Notes: a model not told the origin generated them from the letters alone. Shown: positions 33,031 to 43,947, numbered from the stretch's first letter. The stretch: DNA of 64,000 nt from Halichoerus grypus (GCF_964656455.1 NC_135713.1:194032404-194096403), one strand, 5' to 3'. Translations and numbers: made by a program.

Positions 33031-33960
33031 CCCAACAGACTCTATTTTTTAGGGCAGTTTTAGGTTAACAAAATTGAGCAGATAGTACAGGTTCCCATAT
33101 TACCCGCCCCCCCACACACACACATAGTTTCCTCTATGATTAATGTATTGAATTTGTGTGATCTAACATGTGTTACAGTTGATGAGCCTATATTGATATC
33201 TTATTAACCAAAGCACACATTTAAAGTAGGGTTCACTCTTCGTGGTGTATAGTTCTCTGGGTTTTGACAAATGGATGTCATGTATCTGCTGTTACAGTAT
33301 CATCCAGAATAATTTCACTGCCCTAAAAATCATTGTGCCCCCCCCATTCACCCCTGCTCCTCTTCCCCTGAACCTCTGGTAACCAGTGATCTTTTTACTA
33401 TCTCTATAGTTTTGCCTTTTCCAGACTATCTTACAGTTGGAATCATACAGTATATACCCTTTTCAGACTGGCGTCTTTAAAAATATGCATTTAATGTTCC
33501 TTTATGTCCTTTCATGGCTTGATAGCTCATTTCTTTTTATAGCTGAATAATATTCCACTGAGTATATGACAATTTATTCACCTTTTGAGGACATCTTGGT
33601 TGCTTTCAGTTTTTGGAAATTATGAATAAAGCTGCTATAAATACTTGCGTGCAGGTTTATGTGTGGACATACGTTTTCACCTCATTTGGGTAAATACCAA
33701 GGAGTGTGATCACTGGATCCTCTAGTAAGACTATATTCCGCTTTGTATGAGATTGTCAGACTATCTTCCAAAGCAGCTTTACCATTTTACAGTCCCACCA
33801 GTAATGAATAAGAGTCCTACTGTTGTACATCTTTACCAGCATTTGGTATTATCAGTCTTTTTTTACTTTAGCCATTTTAATAGAAATATAGTAGTACCTG
33901 ATTGTTGTTTTAATTTGTGATTCCCTAATGACATATGATGTTGAGCATCTTTCCAATGCT

Positions 33961-34298
33961 GCTTTTTTTTTTTTTTAAGTTTTATTTAAGTAATCCCTAC
34001 ACCCAACACGGGGCTTGAACTCATGACCCTGAGATCAACAGTCCCATGCTCTTCTTTTTTTTTTTTTTTTTTAAAGATTTATTTATTTGACAGAGAGAGA
34101 CACAGCGAGAGAGGGAACACAAGCAGGGGGATTGGGAGAGGGAGAAGCAGGCTTCCCGCTGAGCAGGGAGCCCAATGCGGGGCTCGATCCCAGGACCCTG
34201 GCTGGGATCATGACCTGAGCTGAAGGCAGACGCTTAACGACTGAGCCACCCAAGCACCTCATGTCCCATGCTCTTCTGACTGAGCCAGCCAGGCACCC
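33961..34298 (-). mobile_element. CAN-SINE, short type, itself split by a long SINE
   Basis: Outer element: 33961-34055 plus 34278-34298, with TSD TTCCAATGCT at 33951-33960 and 34299-34308. The tail side is TTTTAAGTTTTATTTAAGTA and the head side is CTGACTGAGCCAGCCAGGCA. Confidence 0.93.
34056..34262 (-). mobile_element. CAN-SINE, long type, nested in another SINE
   Basis: Minus-strand SINE with a perfect 15-bp TSD GTCCCATGCTCTTCT at 34041-34055 and 34263-34277, duplicated from the older short SINE. Contains a small duplication (CCCTGGCTGGGATC). Confidence 0.97.
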
Positions 34299-34712
34299 TT
34301 CCAATGCTTATTTTCTATCTGTGTATCTTCTTTGGTGAGGTGTCTATTGAGGTCTTTGCCCATTTTTAAATTGTGTTGTTTATTATTGTTGAGTTTAAGT
34401 TCTTTGTATATTGTAGATACTAGTCCTTTGTCAGATGTGTGCTCTGTAAATATTTTCTCCCAGTCTGTGGCCTGTCTTTCATTCTCTTAAATCAATGGGC
34501 CTTTCATACTAGTAGACTTTGGTGCCACTGCCCTGATTTATGCGGTGGCACCAGCACTTTTACCCAGTGCTGTTGTGTAACAGCAGTGCAGATTTCAACA
34601 CAGAGAAAAGGCAAATAACATTTTAGTAGTATTGTAAAGATAGTCTTGTGGACACCCCCAGAAAGGACTCAGAGATCCCCAGAGCCCACAGACCACACTT
34701 TGAGAACCACTG

Positions 34713-35154
34713 CCCTAGAGCAAACAAGTACAACTCCTACAATTTAGTTCAAGCCTCAGAAAGACCAAATGGAATTGGAAATCATGAATTTTCCAAATGT
34801 GAAATGTTAACTTAGTTTTCTGCAAAAAGGATTTGGAAGGCACAGAAGAAATATTATGCACTGAAGTTAGTGTTCTAATTCACTGGGCAGAGTAAAAACC
34901 AATTTTGTTTAGACATTTTTTTCCAATGATTCTTGGCAAAATATTTTCCAAGAAATATATTATGTGTGTGTGTGTGTCTGTGTGTGTGTAAAAATATCAA
35001 CTAAAGTTTGTGAGCCAATGTCACCTAATAGCCAAAAAGTGGTAGATGATGCCCAGTAATGGGCTTATAGTATGTTTATATATATAGACAATATATGGAG
35101 CCCCCAACTTTTTCTTTTTTATTCCTCCAACAATGTCCAACCAGCATAGAAATG
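34713..35154. other. Unassigned stretch with a short TG run
   Basis: No repeat recognised apart from an imperfect TG run at about 34964-34990. Confidence 0.4.
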
Positions 35155-35330
35155 GGGAAAGAACTCTAGCTTTGCAAACCAGACAGATCTGGATTTGAAT
35201 CTTGGCTATGTAACCTTTTTAACTTCCCTGAGCCTTGTGTTCTCTATCCGTAAAAGGGAACTAAAATCATGGCCAAGGCTGTGAAGATTATATATACAAG
35301 ACAATATGTGAAAGGTCTGGAACTTCGTGA
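35155..35330 (+). mobile_element. MIR SINE
   Basis: 'AAAGAACTCTAGCTTTGCAA', 'CAGATCTGGATTTGAATCTT', 'GGCTATGTAACCTTTTTAAC', 'TTCCCTGAGCCTTGTGTTCT'. The 5' two thirds of a MIR. Confidence 0.82.
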
Positions 35331-35380
35331 ATATCACTCACATAACCAACATCATCACCAAAAGTCATCCCCTCCATTTT

Positions 35381-35560
35381 TTTTTTTAAGATTTATTTAT
35401 TATTGGGGGGGAGGGGCAGAGGAAGAGGAAGAGAGAAACTCAAGCGGACTCAGTGCTGAGCATGGAACCTGACATGTGGCTTGATCTCATGACCCTGAGA
35501 TCATGACCTGAGCCAAAACCAAAAGTCCGACACCTAACCAATTGTGCCACCCAGGCACCT
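35381..35560 (-). mobile_element. CAN-SINE, long type (older)
   Basis: Minus-strand copy, body AATCTCAAGC-type with GATCTCATGACCCTGAGATC. TSD CATCCCCTCCATTTT / CATCCCCCTCCATTTT. Confidence 0.95.
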
Positions 35561-35891
35561 CATCCCCCTCCATTTTTAATAGTTTCATAGTCTATTCTTA
35601 TTTTCTGGCCCAGGAAATTATGCTTTCATGTGCATTTATTGGAGAAAATACTAATCAGCCTTAATGCGCCTCTATAGGAATACTAAGTTTAGACAAGGAC
35701 CAAAACCAGAGAGAGAAATCTCTAGTGTTGTCAGCCCCCAGCACAGGGACTAAAGATATAAATGAACACGAGAAGCAACTAGAACAGAACCTAAGGATAG
35801 GACTATAAAAGGTATTGACGTACGACTGATGAAGCGGCCAGGACCTGTTCTAAAGGCAAAGGTCTCATAATGGTCAGAAGTTCAAGATGAG

Positions 35892-35996
35892 GGGCTCCTG
35901 GCGGGGCTCAGTCAGTAGAGCATATGACTCATGATCTGGGGGTTGTGAGTTCAAGCCCCATGTTGGGTGTAGATATTACTTAAAAATCTTTTTAAA
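35892..35996 (+). mobile_element. CAN-SINE, short type
   Basis: GGGCTCCTGGCGGGGCTCAG head, GTGAGTTCAAGCCCCATGTT B-box region, then GTAGATATTACTTAAAAATC. TSD AAGTTCAAGATGAG / AAGTTTAAAATGAG. Confidence 0.94.
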
Positions 35997-36242
35997 AAGT
36001 TTAAAATGAGAGCAAATCATGGGGTGTGTCCCAGAGGTAGCAGGAGTGAAAAATCAATGGCAAGCCACCAGGGAAATGTCACAGGGATGTACTTGCCAAC
36101 ACTGAATTCCCATGGACAAGATTAGTTGCATCTTCTCTTCATACAGAAACGCCTTAATGCGGCTTTTGGCAAGCATGACCTATCAAGAAACAGCTGGAAG
36201 ATTTTTAGGGTAGAGGAGGCCTTTTTGATGTCCTTGAAATTA

Positions 36243-36460
36243 AAAGTTTGGGTTCTGGAGCCACACTTCCTGTGCTTTAAGTCCTAGCTCCTTTGCTTGC
36301 TACTGTGTGCCTGAGGGGAATCCCATGAGGCCGTCTGCCTCTGTCTTCTCATCTGTAAAAGTGCTAGGAGGCCAATGCTCCATGGAAAGCCAGAACAGTA
36401 CCTTATATGAAGTATGGGCTCAGTAAATGTCAGCTTCTGTTATCATTAGCCTGCCACCTG
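36243..36460 (+). mobile_element. MIR SINE
   Basis: 'GTTTGGGTTCTGGAGCCACA', 'TGCTTGCTACTGTGTGCCTG', 'CTTCTCATCTGTAAAAGTGC', 'GTATGGGCTCAGTAAATGTC'. Close to full length. Confidence 0.85.
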
Positions 36461-36813
36461 TGTAGCTCACTCATCTGGCCAATGCTGAGCACTGCTCTGT
36501 GAAATTCTCGTGCTGCTCACCCACAGGCCTGTCACCTTAGACGCCGCAGTGTTTTTGTGAAGCAACACATCCCACTTACGCTTTCACTTCTATTTCCAAA
36601 TTAATGCAGAGCCAGGATTACCAGTTAATTGACAGACAGCATGATTTTTTTTTTTTTTTTATGGAGACTCTAGACACCCCCTCCCCACCAATGACCACAG
36701 CTTTAGGTCACTGAGTTTTAAAAACTCTTCTGTCTACCCTTAGAATGATTTTTGTTTTGTTCTTTTCAGATAGAATGTGATCTTTGTAGAAAACTTAGGA
36801 CACTAAGAAATTT
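36461..36813. other. Unassigned stretch
   Basis: Contains a T-run of about 16 bases near 36645-36660; no repeat family or exon recognised. Confidence 0.4.
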
Positions 36814-36987
36814 TTTTTTTTTTAAAGATTTCTGTTTATTTGAGAGAGCACGAGCAGGGGAAGAGGGAGAGGGAGAAGCAGACTCCCTGCTGAGCAGGGA
36901 GCCTGACCTGGGACTCGATCCCAGGACCCTGGGATCACGATCTGAGCCAAAGGCAGACGCTTAACTGACTGAGCCACCCAGGTGCCC
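36814..36987 (-). mobile_element. CAN-SINE, long type
   Basis: Minus-strand GGGCACCTGGGTGGCTCAGT head. Perfect TSD GACACTAAGAAATTT at 36799-36813 and 36988-37002. Confidence 0.97.
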
Positions 36988-37274
36988 GACACTAAGAAAT
37001 TTTAAACCACCTGTAAGCTGAGTTAACCCTGGGATTTTGATGAATTTCTTCTAATCCTATTTGCACCCATACCTGGAAAGCTGAGTTCTTTCCACCATAA
37101 AATGTAAATACTGACGGAGAAGGCATATCTCGGGTCTTTATCAGTTAATAAGCTCATTTTTAGACAATATCAGTTCTAACTGTTGAGGTTTTAAGTCTGC
37201 TGTTGATGTGGTAAGAGTCTTTGGAGCAATTAAGTGCACACTAGGTAAAGAAGTAGGCATGTTAGTCATGATGC

Positions 37275-37350
37275 ATTTATTCATTCAGTAAACGTTTATT
37301 AGCTTGGCACTGCTGAGCCCTGGTGATACAGAAATGAAAAACAAGCAAAT
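37275..37350 (+). mobile_element. Ancient unresolved repeat, 5' fragment
   Basis: 'TTTATTCATTCAGTAAACGT', 'GCACTGCTGAGCCCTGGTGA', 'ACAGAAATGAAAAACAAGCA' resemble the start of the unnamed family. Confidence 0.45.
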
Positions 37351-37369
37351 ACCCAAACAGTCGACTCCC

Positions 37370-37490
37370 TTGTTTATTGCAGCATTGTTTTTAGTGTGAA
37401 AAAAAATTATATTAGCAACCTAAATGTTCATTAGTAATTTATGGCACAGCCCTCCATCAGAGTCCTTAAAAAAATAAGTAGCAGGAGGGT
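37370..37490 (+). mobile_element. Old L1 fragment
   Basis: 'TTGTTTATTGCAGCATTGTT' and 'TAGCAACCTAAATGTTCATT' match the L1 ORF2 3' region. Heavily degraded. Confidence 0.6.
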
Positions 37491-37896
37491 AGAGTGGATA
37501 CACTTTTCCCTATTCCTTCCACTAAGAACAAGTAAAAACCCTAGACATTATGTATGAAATGGGTTCTAGGTAGTTTCACTGCAAACATTTTCACAGCTTA
37601 ACTAATTTGCCACAAGGCAATTGTGCCAGAAGAGAGAAAAATCATGAAAAATAAGAGGGGCGCCCATTAAAAAGGACCTCTTGAAACATGAGAAATGAAG
37701 AACAAGATTAAAAAGACTTTATTGTGAGATACAGAATATTTGAATACATTTACAGTGTATGCAGATCCATGGCAATACTATGCAAATAACTGATTTAATT
37801 TTGTCAGTTGTACCTAAGCACCTGTCTTTGAAGTCTTTTGTTCAAGGTATTCTGTTTTTTCCCTTTTGTTGATTTATCTCCTCATTTGGCATTGCA
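37491..37896. other. Unassigned stretch
   Basis: AT-rich, no repeat recognised. Confidence 0.4.
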
Positions 37897-39705
37897 TATT
37901 TTGTTTTTTTTTTTAACTTTTTGGTAGTTTTATTTTTTCTCTCTCTTTTTTATTATTATGTTATGTTAATCACCATACATTACATCATTAGTTTTTGATG
38001 TAGTGTTCCATGAGTCATTGTTTGCGTATAACACCCAGTGCTCCATGCAGAACGTGCCCTCCTTAATACCCATCACCAGGCTAACCCATCCCCCCACCCC
38101 CCTCCCCTCTAGAACCCTCAGTTTGTTCTTCAGAGTCCATCATCTCTCATGGTTCATCTCCCCCTCCGATTTCCCCCTCTTCATTCTTCCCCTCCTGCTA
38201 TCTTTTTTTTTTTTTTTAACATATAATGTATTATTTGTTTCAGAGGTACAGATCTGTGATTCAACAGTCTTACACAATTCACAGCGCTCACCATAGCACA
38301 TACCCTCCCCAATTTCTATCACCCAGCCACCCCATCCCTCCCACGCCCCACCACTCCAGCAACCCTCAGTTTGTTTCCTGAGATTAAAAATTCCTCATAT
38401 CAGTGAGGTCATGTGATACATGTCTTTCTCTGATTGACTTATTTCACTCAGCATAACAATCTCCAGTTCCATCCACGTCATTGCAAATGGCAAGATTTCA
38501 TTCTTTTTGATGGCTGCATATTCCATTGTATATATATACCACATCTTCTTTATCCATTAATCTGTCGATGGACATCTTGGCTCTTTCCACAGTTTGGCTG
38601 TTGTGGACATTGCTGCTATAAACATCAGGGTGCACGTACCCCTTTGGATCCCTGCATTTGTCTCTTTGGGGTAAATACCCAGTAGTGCAAATGCTGGATC
38701 ATATGGTAGCTCTATTTTCAACTTTTTGAGGAACCTCCATACTGTTTTCCAGAGTGGCTGCACCAGCTTGCATTCCCACCAACAGTGTAGGAGGGTTCCC
38801 CTTTCTCCGCATCACTGCCGACATCTGTCGTTTCCTGACTTGTTAATTTTAGCCATTCTGACTGGTGTGAGGTGATATCTCATTGAGGTTTTGATTTGGA
38901 TTTCCCTGATGCCAAGCGATGTTGAGCACTTTTTCATGTGTCTGTTGGCCATTTGGATGTCTTCTTTGGAAAACTGTCCATGTCTTCTGCCCATTTCGTG
39001 ATTGGATCATTTGTTCTTTGGGTGTTGAGTTTAAGAAGTTCTTTATAGATTTTGGATACTAGCCCTTTATCTGATATGTCATTTGCAAATATCTTCTCCC
39101 ATTCTGTCGGTTGTCTTTTGGTTTTGTTGACTGTTTCCTTTGCTGTGCAAAAGCTTTTTATCTTGATAAAGTCCCAATAGTTCATTTTTGCCCTTGCTTC
39201 CCTTGCCTTTGGCGATGTTTCCAGGAAGAAGTTGCTGCGACTGAGGTCGAAGAGGTTGCTGCCTGTGTTCTCCTTTAGGTTTTGATGGACTCCTGTCTCA
39301 CATTGAGGTCTTTCAACCATTTGGAGTCTATTTTTGTGTGTGGTGTAAGGAAATGGTCCAGTTTCATTCTTCTGCATGTGGCTAATTTTCCCAACACTAT
39401 TTGTTGAAGAGACGGTCTTTTTTCCATTGGACATTCTTTCCTGCTTTGTCGAAGATTAGTTGACCATAGAGTTGAGGGTCCATTTCTGGGCTCTCTATTC
39501 TGTTCCACTGATCTATGTGTCTGTTTTTGTGCCAGTACCATACTGTCTTGATGATGACAGCTTTGTAATAGAGCTTGAAGTCTGGAATTGTGATGCCGCC
39601 AGCTTTGCTTTTCTTTTTCAACATTCCTCTGGCTATTCGGGGTCTTTTCTGGTTCCGTACAAATTTTAGGATCATTTGTTCCATTTCTTTGAAAAAAGTT
39701 AATTG
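37897..39705 (-). mobile_element. Fairly young carnivore L1, 5'-truncated (3' UTR and ORF2 C-terminal part)
   Basis: Minus-strand L1 with a carnivore-type 3' UTR (TTACATCATTAGTTTTTGAT, TAACCCATCCCCCCACCCCC, then a T-rich tract and ATGTATTATTTGTTTCAGAG) followed by the C-terminal ORF2 coding part. Conserved ORF2 words such as [19 protein letters not shown] and [13 protein letters not shown] YWHKNRH are readable, but the frame is broken into pieces (39397-39726, 38934-39434, 38812-38994, 38557-38763), so it cannot make a functional protein. It keeps longer open pieces than the other L1 fragments here, so it is the youngest large L1. Confidence 0.94.
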
Positions 39706-39706
39706 T

Positions 39707-39893
39707 TTTTTTAAGATTTTATTCATTTATTTGAGAGAGAGACAGCACACATGAGCACAAGTAGGGGGAGGCAGAGGGAGAAGCAGATTCCCCACTGAGC
39801 AGGGAGCCTGATGCAGGGCTCTATCCCAGGACCCTGGGATCATGACCTGAGCCAAAGGCAGATGCTCAAATTACTGAGCCACCTGGGTACCCC
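39707..39893 (-). mobile_element. CAN-SINE, long type
   Basis: Minus-strand SINE with head CGGGGTACCCAGGTGGCTCA and A-tail next to the L1 5' end. It separates the L1 from the MULE-like fragment. I did not find a clean TSD. Confidence 0.93.
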
Positions 39894-39894
39894 G

Positions 39895-40092
39895 CATGTT
39901 TTCTCTTTTAGGAGAAAAGGTTATCCGTTTCCAAATACTAAGATGCACATTTCTAACTGAGCTTTGTATTGCATTATGAAAGCCTTCCACACAGTTGTTT
40001 GTTCTTGGCGTATTTTCACATGTCTGTTGATAGCTGTTCCAAAGTTCTATGGGAAACATGGGTTCAATCCTCTGCACCACTGTATAGACCAT
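39895..40092 (-). mobile_element. Mutator-like (MULE) transposase C-terminal fragment
   Basis: The minus-strand frame reads FPIELWNSYQQ..., then PRTNNCVEGFHNAIQ (39964-40008) and VHLSIWKRI. The run 'FPxELWN-Y ... PRTNNxVEGxHxxxQ ... HPxIWKxI' is characteristic of a domain found with MULE transposases and FLYWCH zinc-finger proteins in many animals. About 57 codons are open without a stop; the reading frame then runs into the SINE. Upstream (above 40092) stops appear and I could not find the catalytic core. It may be a fossil transposon or a retrocopied or exapted exon. Such elements are scarce in mammals. Confidence 0.6.
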
Positions 40093-40553
40093 TATGAGGG
40101 CTAAGATTTATATAATATAAACATGGGAGTACTGCATCAATGGAGAAAGGAAACCAAACTGTCAGCCAGCTGAAATTAAACTACCAAACAAACCAAAGTA
40201 TCAACTGTTTTTTTTTTTTTATCTTTTACGACAAAATTGCCTTACAGTTAATTAGTTACATGGCAAAAATGCTTGTGGCAAAGACGCTTATCTAGATATG
40301 AGAGAACACATAAGAAGACTCTGAAAGGTGGAGAAAAGGCAGAATGGCTAGGGACTTCAGGACCCGAGGAGCAATATGGCAGCAAGTTCCTTGAGTTTTC
40401 TTTTTGCCTCTTACATCCCACACTTGGAGCTGAAGAAGCCAGCAACCTAGAAATGCCAATAGGAGTAGACAAGAAAACCCTAACAAAAGCCTGCTGTCTC
40501 TAGCCAAAGGATTGGGAAAGGAGCAGTTTAGCAAGACAGAAAACTTCTAGACA
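40093..40553. other. Unassigned stretch next to the MULE-like fragment
   Basis: A T-run of about 13 bases at 40207-40221 and short frames on both strands. Nothing recognisable as the rest of a transposase. Confidence 0.4.
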
Positions 40554-40912
40554 ATGCTATGGACTGAGCTGTGTGCCCCCCAGATTCATATATTGAAACT
40601 CTAACCACCAATGTGATACGATTTGGAGATAAGGCCTTTGGGAGGTAATTTGAGTTAGATGAGGTCATGAAAGTGAGGCTCTCATAATGGGATTAGTGGC
40701 TTATAAGAAGAAAAAGTGAAAGATTGCTCTGTCTTGTGAGGACACAGCGAGAGGTGGCCATTGGCAACCCAAGGAGAGAGCCCTCACCAGGCATGGACCC
40801 TGTTGCACATTGACCTTGGACTTTCAGTCTCAAGAACTGTGAGAAAAATTTTGGTTAAGTCACCCAGTCTGTGCTGTGTATTTTGTTTCAGCTGCCCAAG
40901 CAGACTAAGACA
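40554..40912 (+). mobile_element. MLT1-type LTR (ERVL-MaLR)
   Basis: Begins TGCTATGGACTGAGCTGTGT, contains 'GATTTGGAGATAAGGCCTTT', 'GGGAGGTAATTTGAGTTAGA', 'TGTGAGGACACAGCGAGAGG', 'CTCAAGAACTGTGAGAAAAA', 'TCACCCAGTCTGTGCTGTGT', and ends at AGCAGACTAAGACAG. A 5' LTR followed by its internal region. Confidence 0.9.
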
Positions 40913-41940
40913 GATTTTGGTATTAAGGGTGCTGTTGTAATAAATACTTAAACCTGTAGCAGTGACTTTGGGTAATGAGTAGAAGCTGGAAGAGTTTTGA
41001 GGTACATGCTAGAAATATAGATGTTAAGTAATTCTGGTGAGATCTCAGACCGAAACGAAGAACAGGTATCTGGACACTGAAGGAAAGATGTTCCTTGTTA
41101 TAACATAGCAAAGAACTTGGCTAAACTGTGTTCTAGTGTTTTGTGGAAGGTAAGACTTGTGAATGATACAATCAGATATTTAGCTGAGGACATTTCGTAC
41201 AAAAATGTCAAAGGAGAAACTTGGTTTCTGAATACTTACAGTAAAATGTGAGAGGAAAGATGAACTGAAGAAAGAATTATTAAGCAAAGAGGAACCATAA
41301 CTTGAAGATTTGGAAAGTTCTCAGCCTATCCATGTTGCAAAAAATGAGAAGGGTTGTTCCTAAGAGAACACTAGGAGTGTGGCTGAACAACCATTTGATA
41401 AAGAGATCATGAGTGTGATTCGTGGAATGAATCCGCCATTTCAACAGAATGCAAGAAAAGAGATGGGATTATATCAGCAAAGACACTGCCAATTTGAATT
41501 AAAGGGGACATTTAAAAATGAGATGAAATGAAGGAAGGCTGTCAGATCTCAGGTCCTACAGGACGGCACCAGAGAGCTATTCAACTGCAAACAGGTGCTT
41601 TTCAAAAAAAAGGGGGTGGAGAAGAAGAAGAACCTGAAGGCAATTTAGAGATCATGGCTACCATCTGGGTTTCAACAGGCCATGTGGCCTGATTGAAGCC
41701 TGGGGGATAGGACCCCTGAATTCTTGGGGGGATGATTCCTCCTGATGGAACCAGGAAGGTGGGACTGCTGTCCCAGTGGGCCCAGAAGGCAGAGCATCAA
41801 ACCAAGGATGATTGATCATTCTCAAGCCTTAAGATTTAGTGGAATTTGCCTTGGTATGTTTGGGATTTGCTTGAGACCCATCTCCCTATCTTTCCTCTTT
41901 CTCCCTTTTGGAATGGGAATGTCTATCCTGTGCCTCTCAG
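40913..41940 (+). mobile_element. MaLR internal sequence
   Basis: Directly continues the LTR with 'GGCTTT'-less 'GAAGCTGGAAGAGTTTTGAG', 'AACTTGGCTAAACTGTGTTC', 'TAGTGTTTTGTGGAAGGTAA', 'GTAAAATGTGAGAGGAAAGA', ending 'CCCTTTTGGAATGGGAATGT'. Known MaLR internal regions are largely non-coding and no gag/pol frame is intact here. No 3' LTR follows; L1 sequence begins at once. Confidence 0.85.
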
Positions 41941-41944
41941 CATC

Positions 41945-43845
41945 TACAAAAAAAATCCAAAACAGCTAACATTCTAGTTAATGGTGAAAGACCGATGCTT
42001 CCCCTTAAGATTGGGAACAAGGCAGGGCACCTGGCTAGCTCCGTTGGTGGAGCATGTGACTCTTGATCTCAGGGTCATGAGTTCGAGCCCCATGTTTTAC
42101 GTAGAGATTAGTTAAAAAAGAAATAACATTTAAAAAGGGAACAAGGCAAGGATGTCCACTTTTACCATTCCTAATGAACATAGTGGTGGAATTTCTAGCA
42201 GTGCAATGAGGAAAGAAAAGGCATGGAAATTGGGAAGAAAGGATAAAAATCCCTATTTACAGATGACAGATTGTCCACCTAGAAAATCTCAAAGAACTTG
42301 CAAAAGGAGAAACCAAAAAACAAAAAGCCATGTGAAACTAATTGAGTTCAACAGGGTGTGTGATATAGTGGATTTTTGCATGTAGATCTTATATATCTAT
42401 ATGCTAGCAATGAACACATGGATACCAAAATTTAAAACACAATACTATTAACAAATGTCTAGGTATAAATCTAACAAAACAAATACAGGACTTGTATGTT
42501 GTAAACTACACAACATGATGAAAGATATCAAAGAAGATCTGAATGAGAGATATTCCATGTTCATGGATTGAAGTCTCAGCATAGCAAAAATGTCAGTTTT
42601 CCCCAAATGAATATAAAGGCTTAATGTAATTCCTACAGAAACCCCAGAAAGATTTTTTATAGATATAGTCAAGGCTATTCTAAAATGTATATGGAAAATC
42701 AAAACAAAAAGCTGGTTTTTATTCACTCAGGATTAGGCCTGAGTGAATAAAGCCAAACCCCAAAGTTTTTATTTTGAAAAATAAATTGGGAGTAATCAGT
42801 CTACCTGATTTCAAGACTTACTATAAGGCTGTAGTAATTAAGATTGCATAGTATTGGCAAAGATACACATTAGACACATATCAAGGGAATAGAAAAAAAT
42901 CTATAAATGGACCCACACAAATGTGCCCAACTGATTTTTGACGAAGATGTAAAAGCAATTCAATGGAGGAAAGCCTTTTCAAGAAATGGTGCTGGAGTAA
43001 TTGGACATCCATAGGTGGGGAAAACACAAACCCTTGACCTAAATCTCACACTTTATACAAAAATTAACTGAGCCACAAACTTATATATGAAATGTAAAAC
43101 TGTAAGATTTTTAGAAAAAATAGAATCTTTGAGATATCTGGCTAGGCAGGGTTCATAAAAGGAAAAATTGATAAATTAAGACTTCATCAGATTTTGCCCT
43201 GCCAAAGGCTTGGGATAAAAAATATCTGTGGACACCTTTCTACAGAGAAAATATTTGTAAGCCACATATCTGACAAAGGACTAGTATCTAGAATATATAG
43301 ATAATTCTCAAAACTCAACAGTAAAATAGGCAAAAATCCAATTAGGGGATGGCCAAAAGACATGAAGAAGACCTTAAAGAGGGCAAATAAGCACATGGAA
43401 GGATGTTCAATATCATCAGCCATTAGGGAAATCTAAAAACCATGAAATACTATTTCCCTGTCAAAATAGTGTCATTATCAGGGATACAGAGAAACTGAAT
43501 CACTTACATATTGCTTGCGTGAACAAAATGGTGCACCTTCTCTGGAAAACAGTTTGGCAATTTCTTAAACCTGCAACAACCATACAACTCAGCCATTACA
43601 CTCTTGGACATTTATTTCAGAAAAATGAAAATGGATGTTCAGTTCACACAAAACCCTGTACACAAATGTTAATTGCAGTTTTATAGCTGAAAATTGGAAA
43701 CAACCCAAATGTCTTTCAACACGTGAATGGTTAAATGAAGTGTGGTGCATTCAAAATACTATTGAACAATATAAAGAAATGTACTATAGATATACACAAC
43801 AACCCCCATATGACTCTCCAGATTCTTAACCGACTGAGCCACCCA
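41945..43845 (+). mobile_element. Old L1 ORF2 fragment (reverse transcriptase region onward), SINE-interrupted
   Basis: Plus-strand L1 with 'CATTCTAGTTAATGGTGAAA', 'GGAACAAGGCAAGGATGTCC', 'CTATTTACAGATGACAGATT', 'TTCATGGATTGAAGTCTCAG', 'CCACACAAATGTGCCCAACT', 'GAAAATTGGAAACAACCCAA'. The reading frame is destroyed by stops and indels. The 3' end is lost at the duplicated junction near 43746-43947. Confidence 0.92.
42025..42136 (+). mobile_element. CAN-SINE, short type, in L1
   Basis: GGGCACCTGGCTAGCTCCGT head, GAGTTCGAGCCCCATGTTTT B-box region, TAGAGATTAGTTAAAAAAG tail. Perfect TSD GGGAACAAGGCA at 42013-42024 and 42137-42148, taken from L1 ORF2. Confidence 0.96.
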
Positions 43846-43947
43846 TCTTGCATTCAAAATACTATTGAACAATATAAAGAAATGTACTATAGATATACAC
43901 AACAACCCCCATATGACTCTCCAGATTCTTAACCGACTGAGCCACCC
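43746..43947 (+). repeat. Perfect 99-bp direct duplication of an L1/SINE junction
   Basis: 43746-43844 and 43849-43947 are identical over 99 bases (period 103, spacer ATCT). Each unit carries the tail of the L1 ORF2 region, a short spacer and the last bases of a minus-strand SINE head (GATTCTTAACCGACTGAGCC). Identity implies a recent event or an assembly duplication. Confidence 0.95.

Larger units (their letters stand above)
32924..34490 (-). mobile_element. L1 LINE (3' UTR and ORF2 end) inside the hAT-like element
   Basis: Minus-strand L1 with motifs 'GGGCAGTTTTAGGTTAACAA', 'GGTAACCAGTGATCTTTTTA', 'AATATTCCACTGAGTATATG', 'TTTGTATATTGTAGATACTA'. TSD ATCAGTGGACCTTT (32910-32923) and ATCAATGGGCCTTT (34491-34504) belongs to the host element. 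It holds three SINEs. Confidence 0.88.
32231..34712 (+). mobile_element. Old hAT-like DNA transposon, split by later insertions
   Basis: Terminal inverted repeats are visible: CAGGGGTTCTCAAACTTTTT at the left and, read in reverse at the right, CAGTGGTTCTCAAAGTGTGG. The body (32231-32417, 32623-32923, 34505-34712) is non-coding and matches a common mammalian element with a 'GACAAGTGGTAGTTCCTTAA' segment. Interrupted by a SINE (32418-32622) and an L1 (32924-34490). Confidence 0.75.

Noticed and set aside
38557..39726. Series of minus-strand frames that look like one protein
   Set aside because: They are the broken C-terminal part of L1 ORF2, so they are annotated as a mobile element and not as genes.
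40554..41940. Possible intact endogenous retrovirus
   Set aside because: Only one MLT1-type LTR and non-coding MaLR internal sequence; no gag, pol or env frame and no second LTR.
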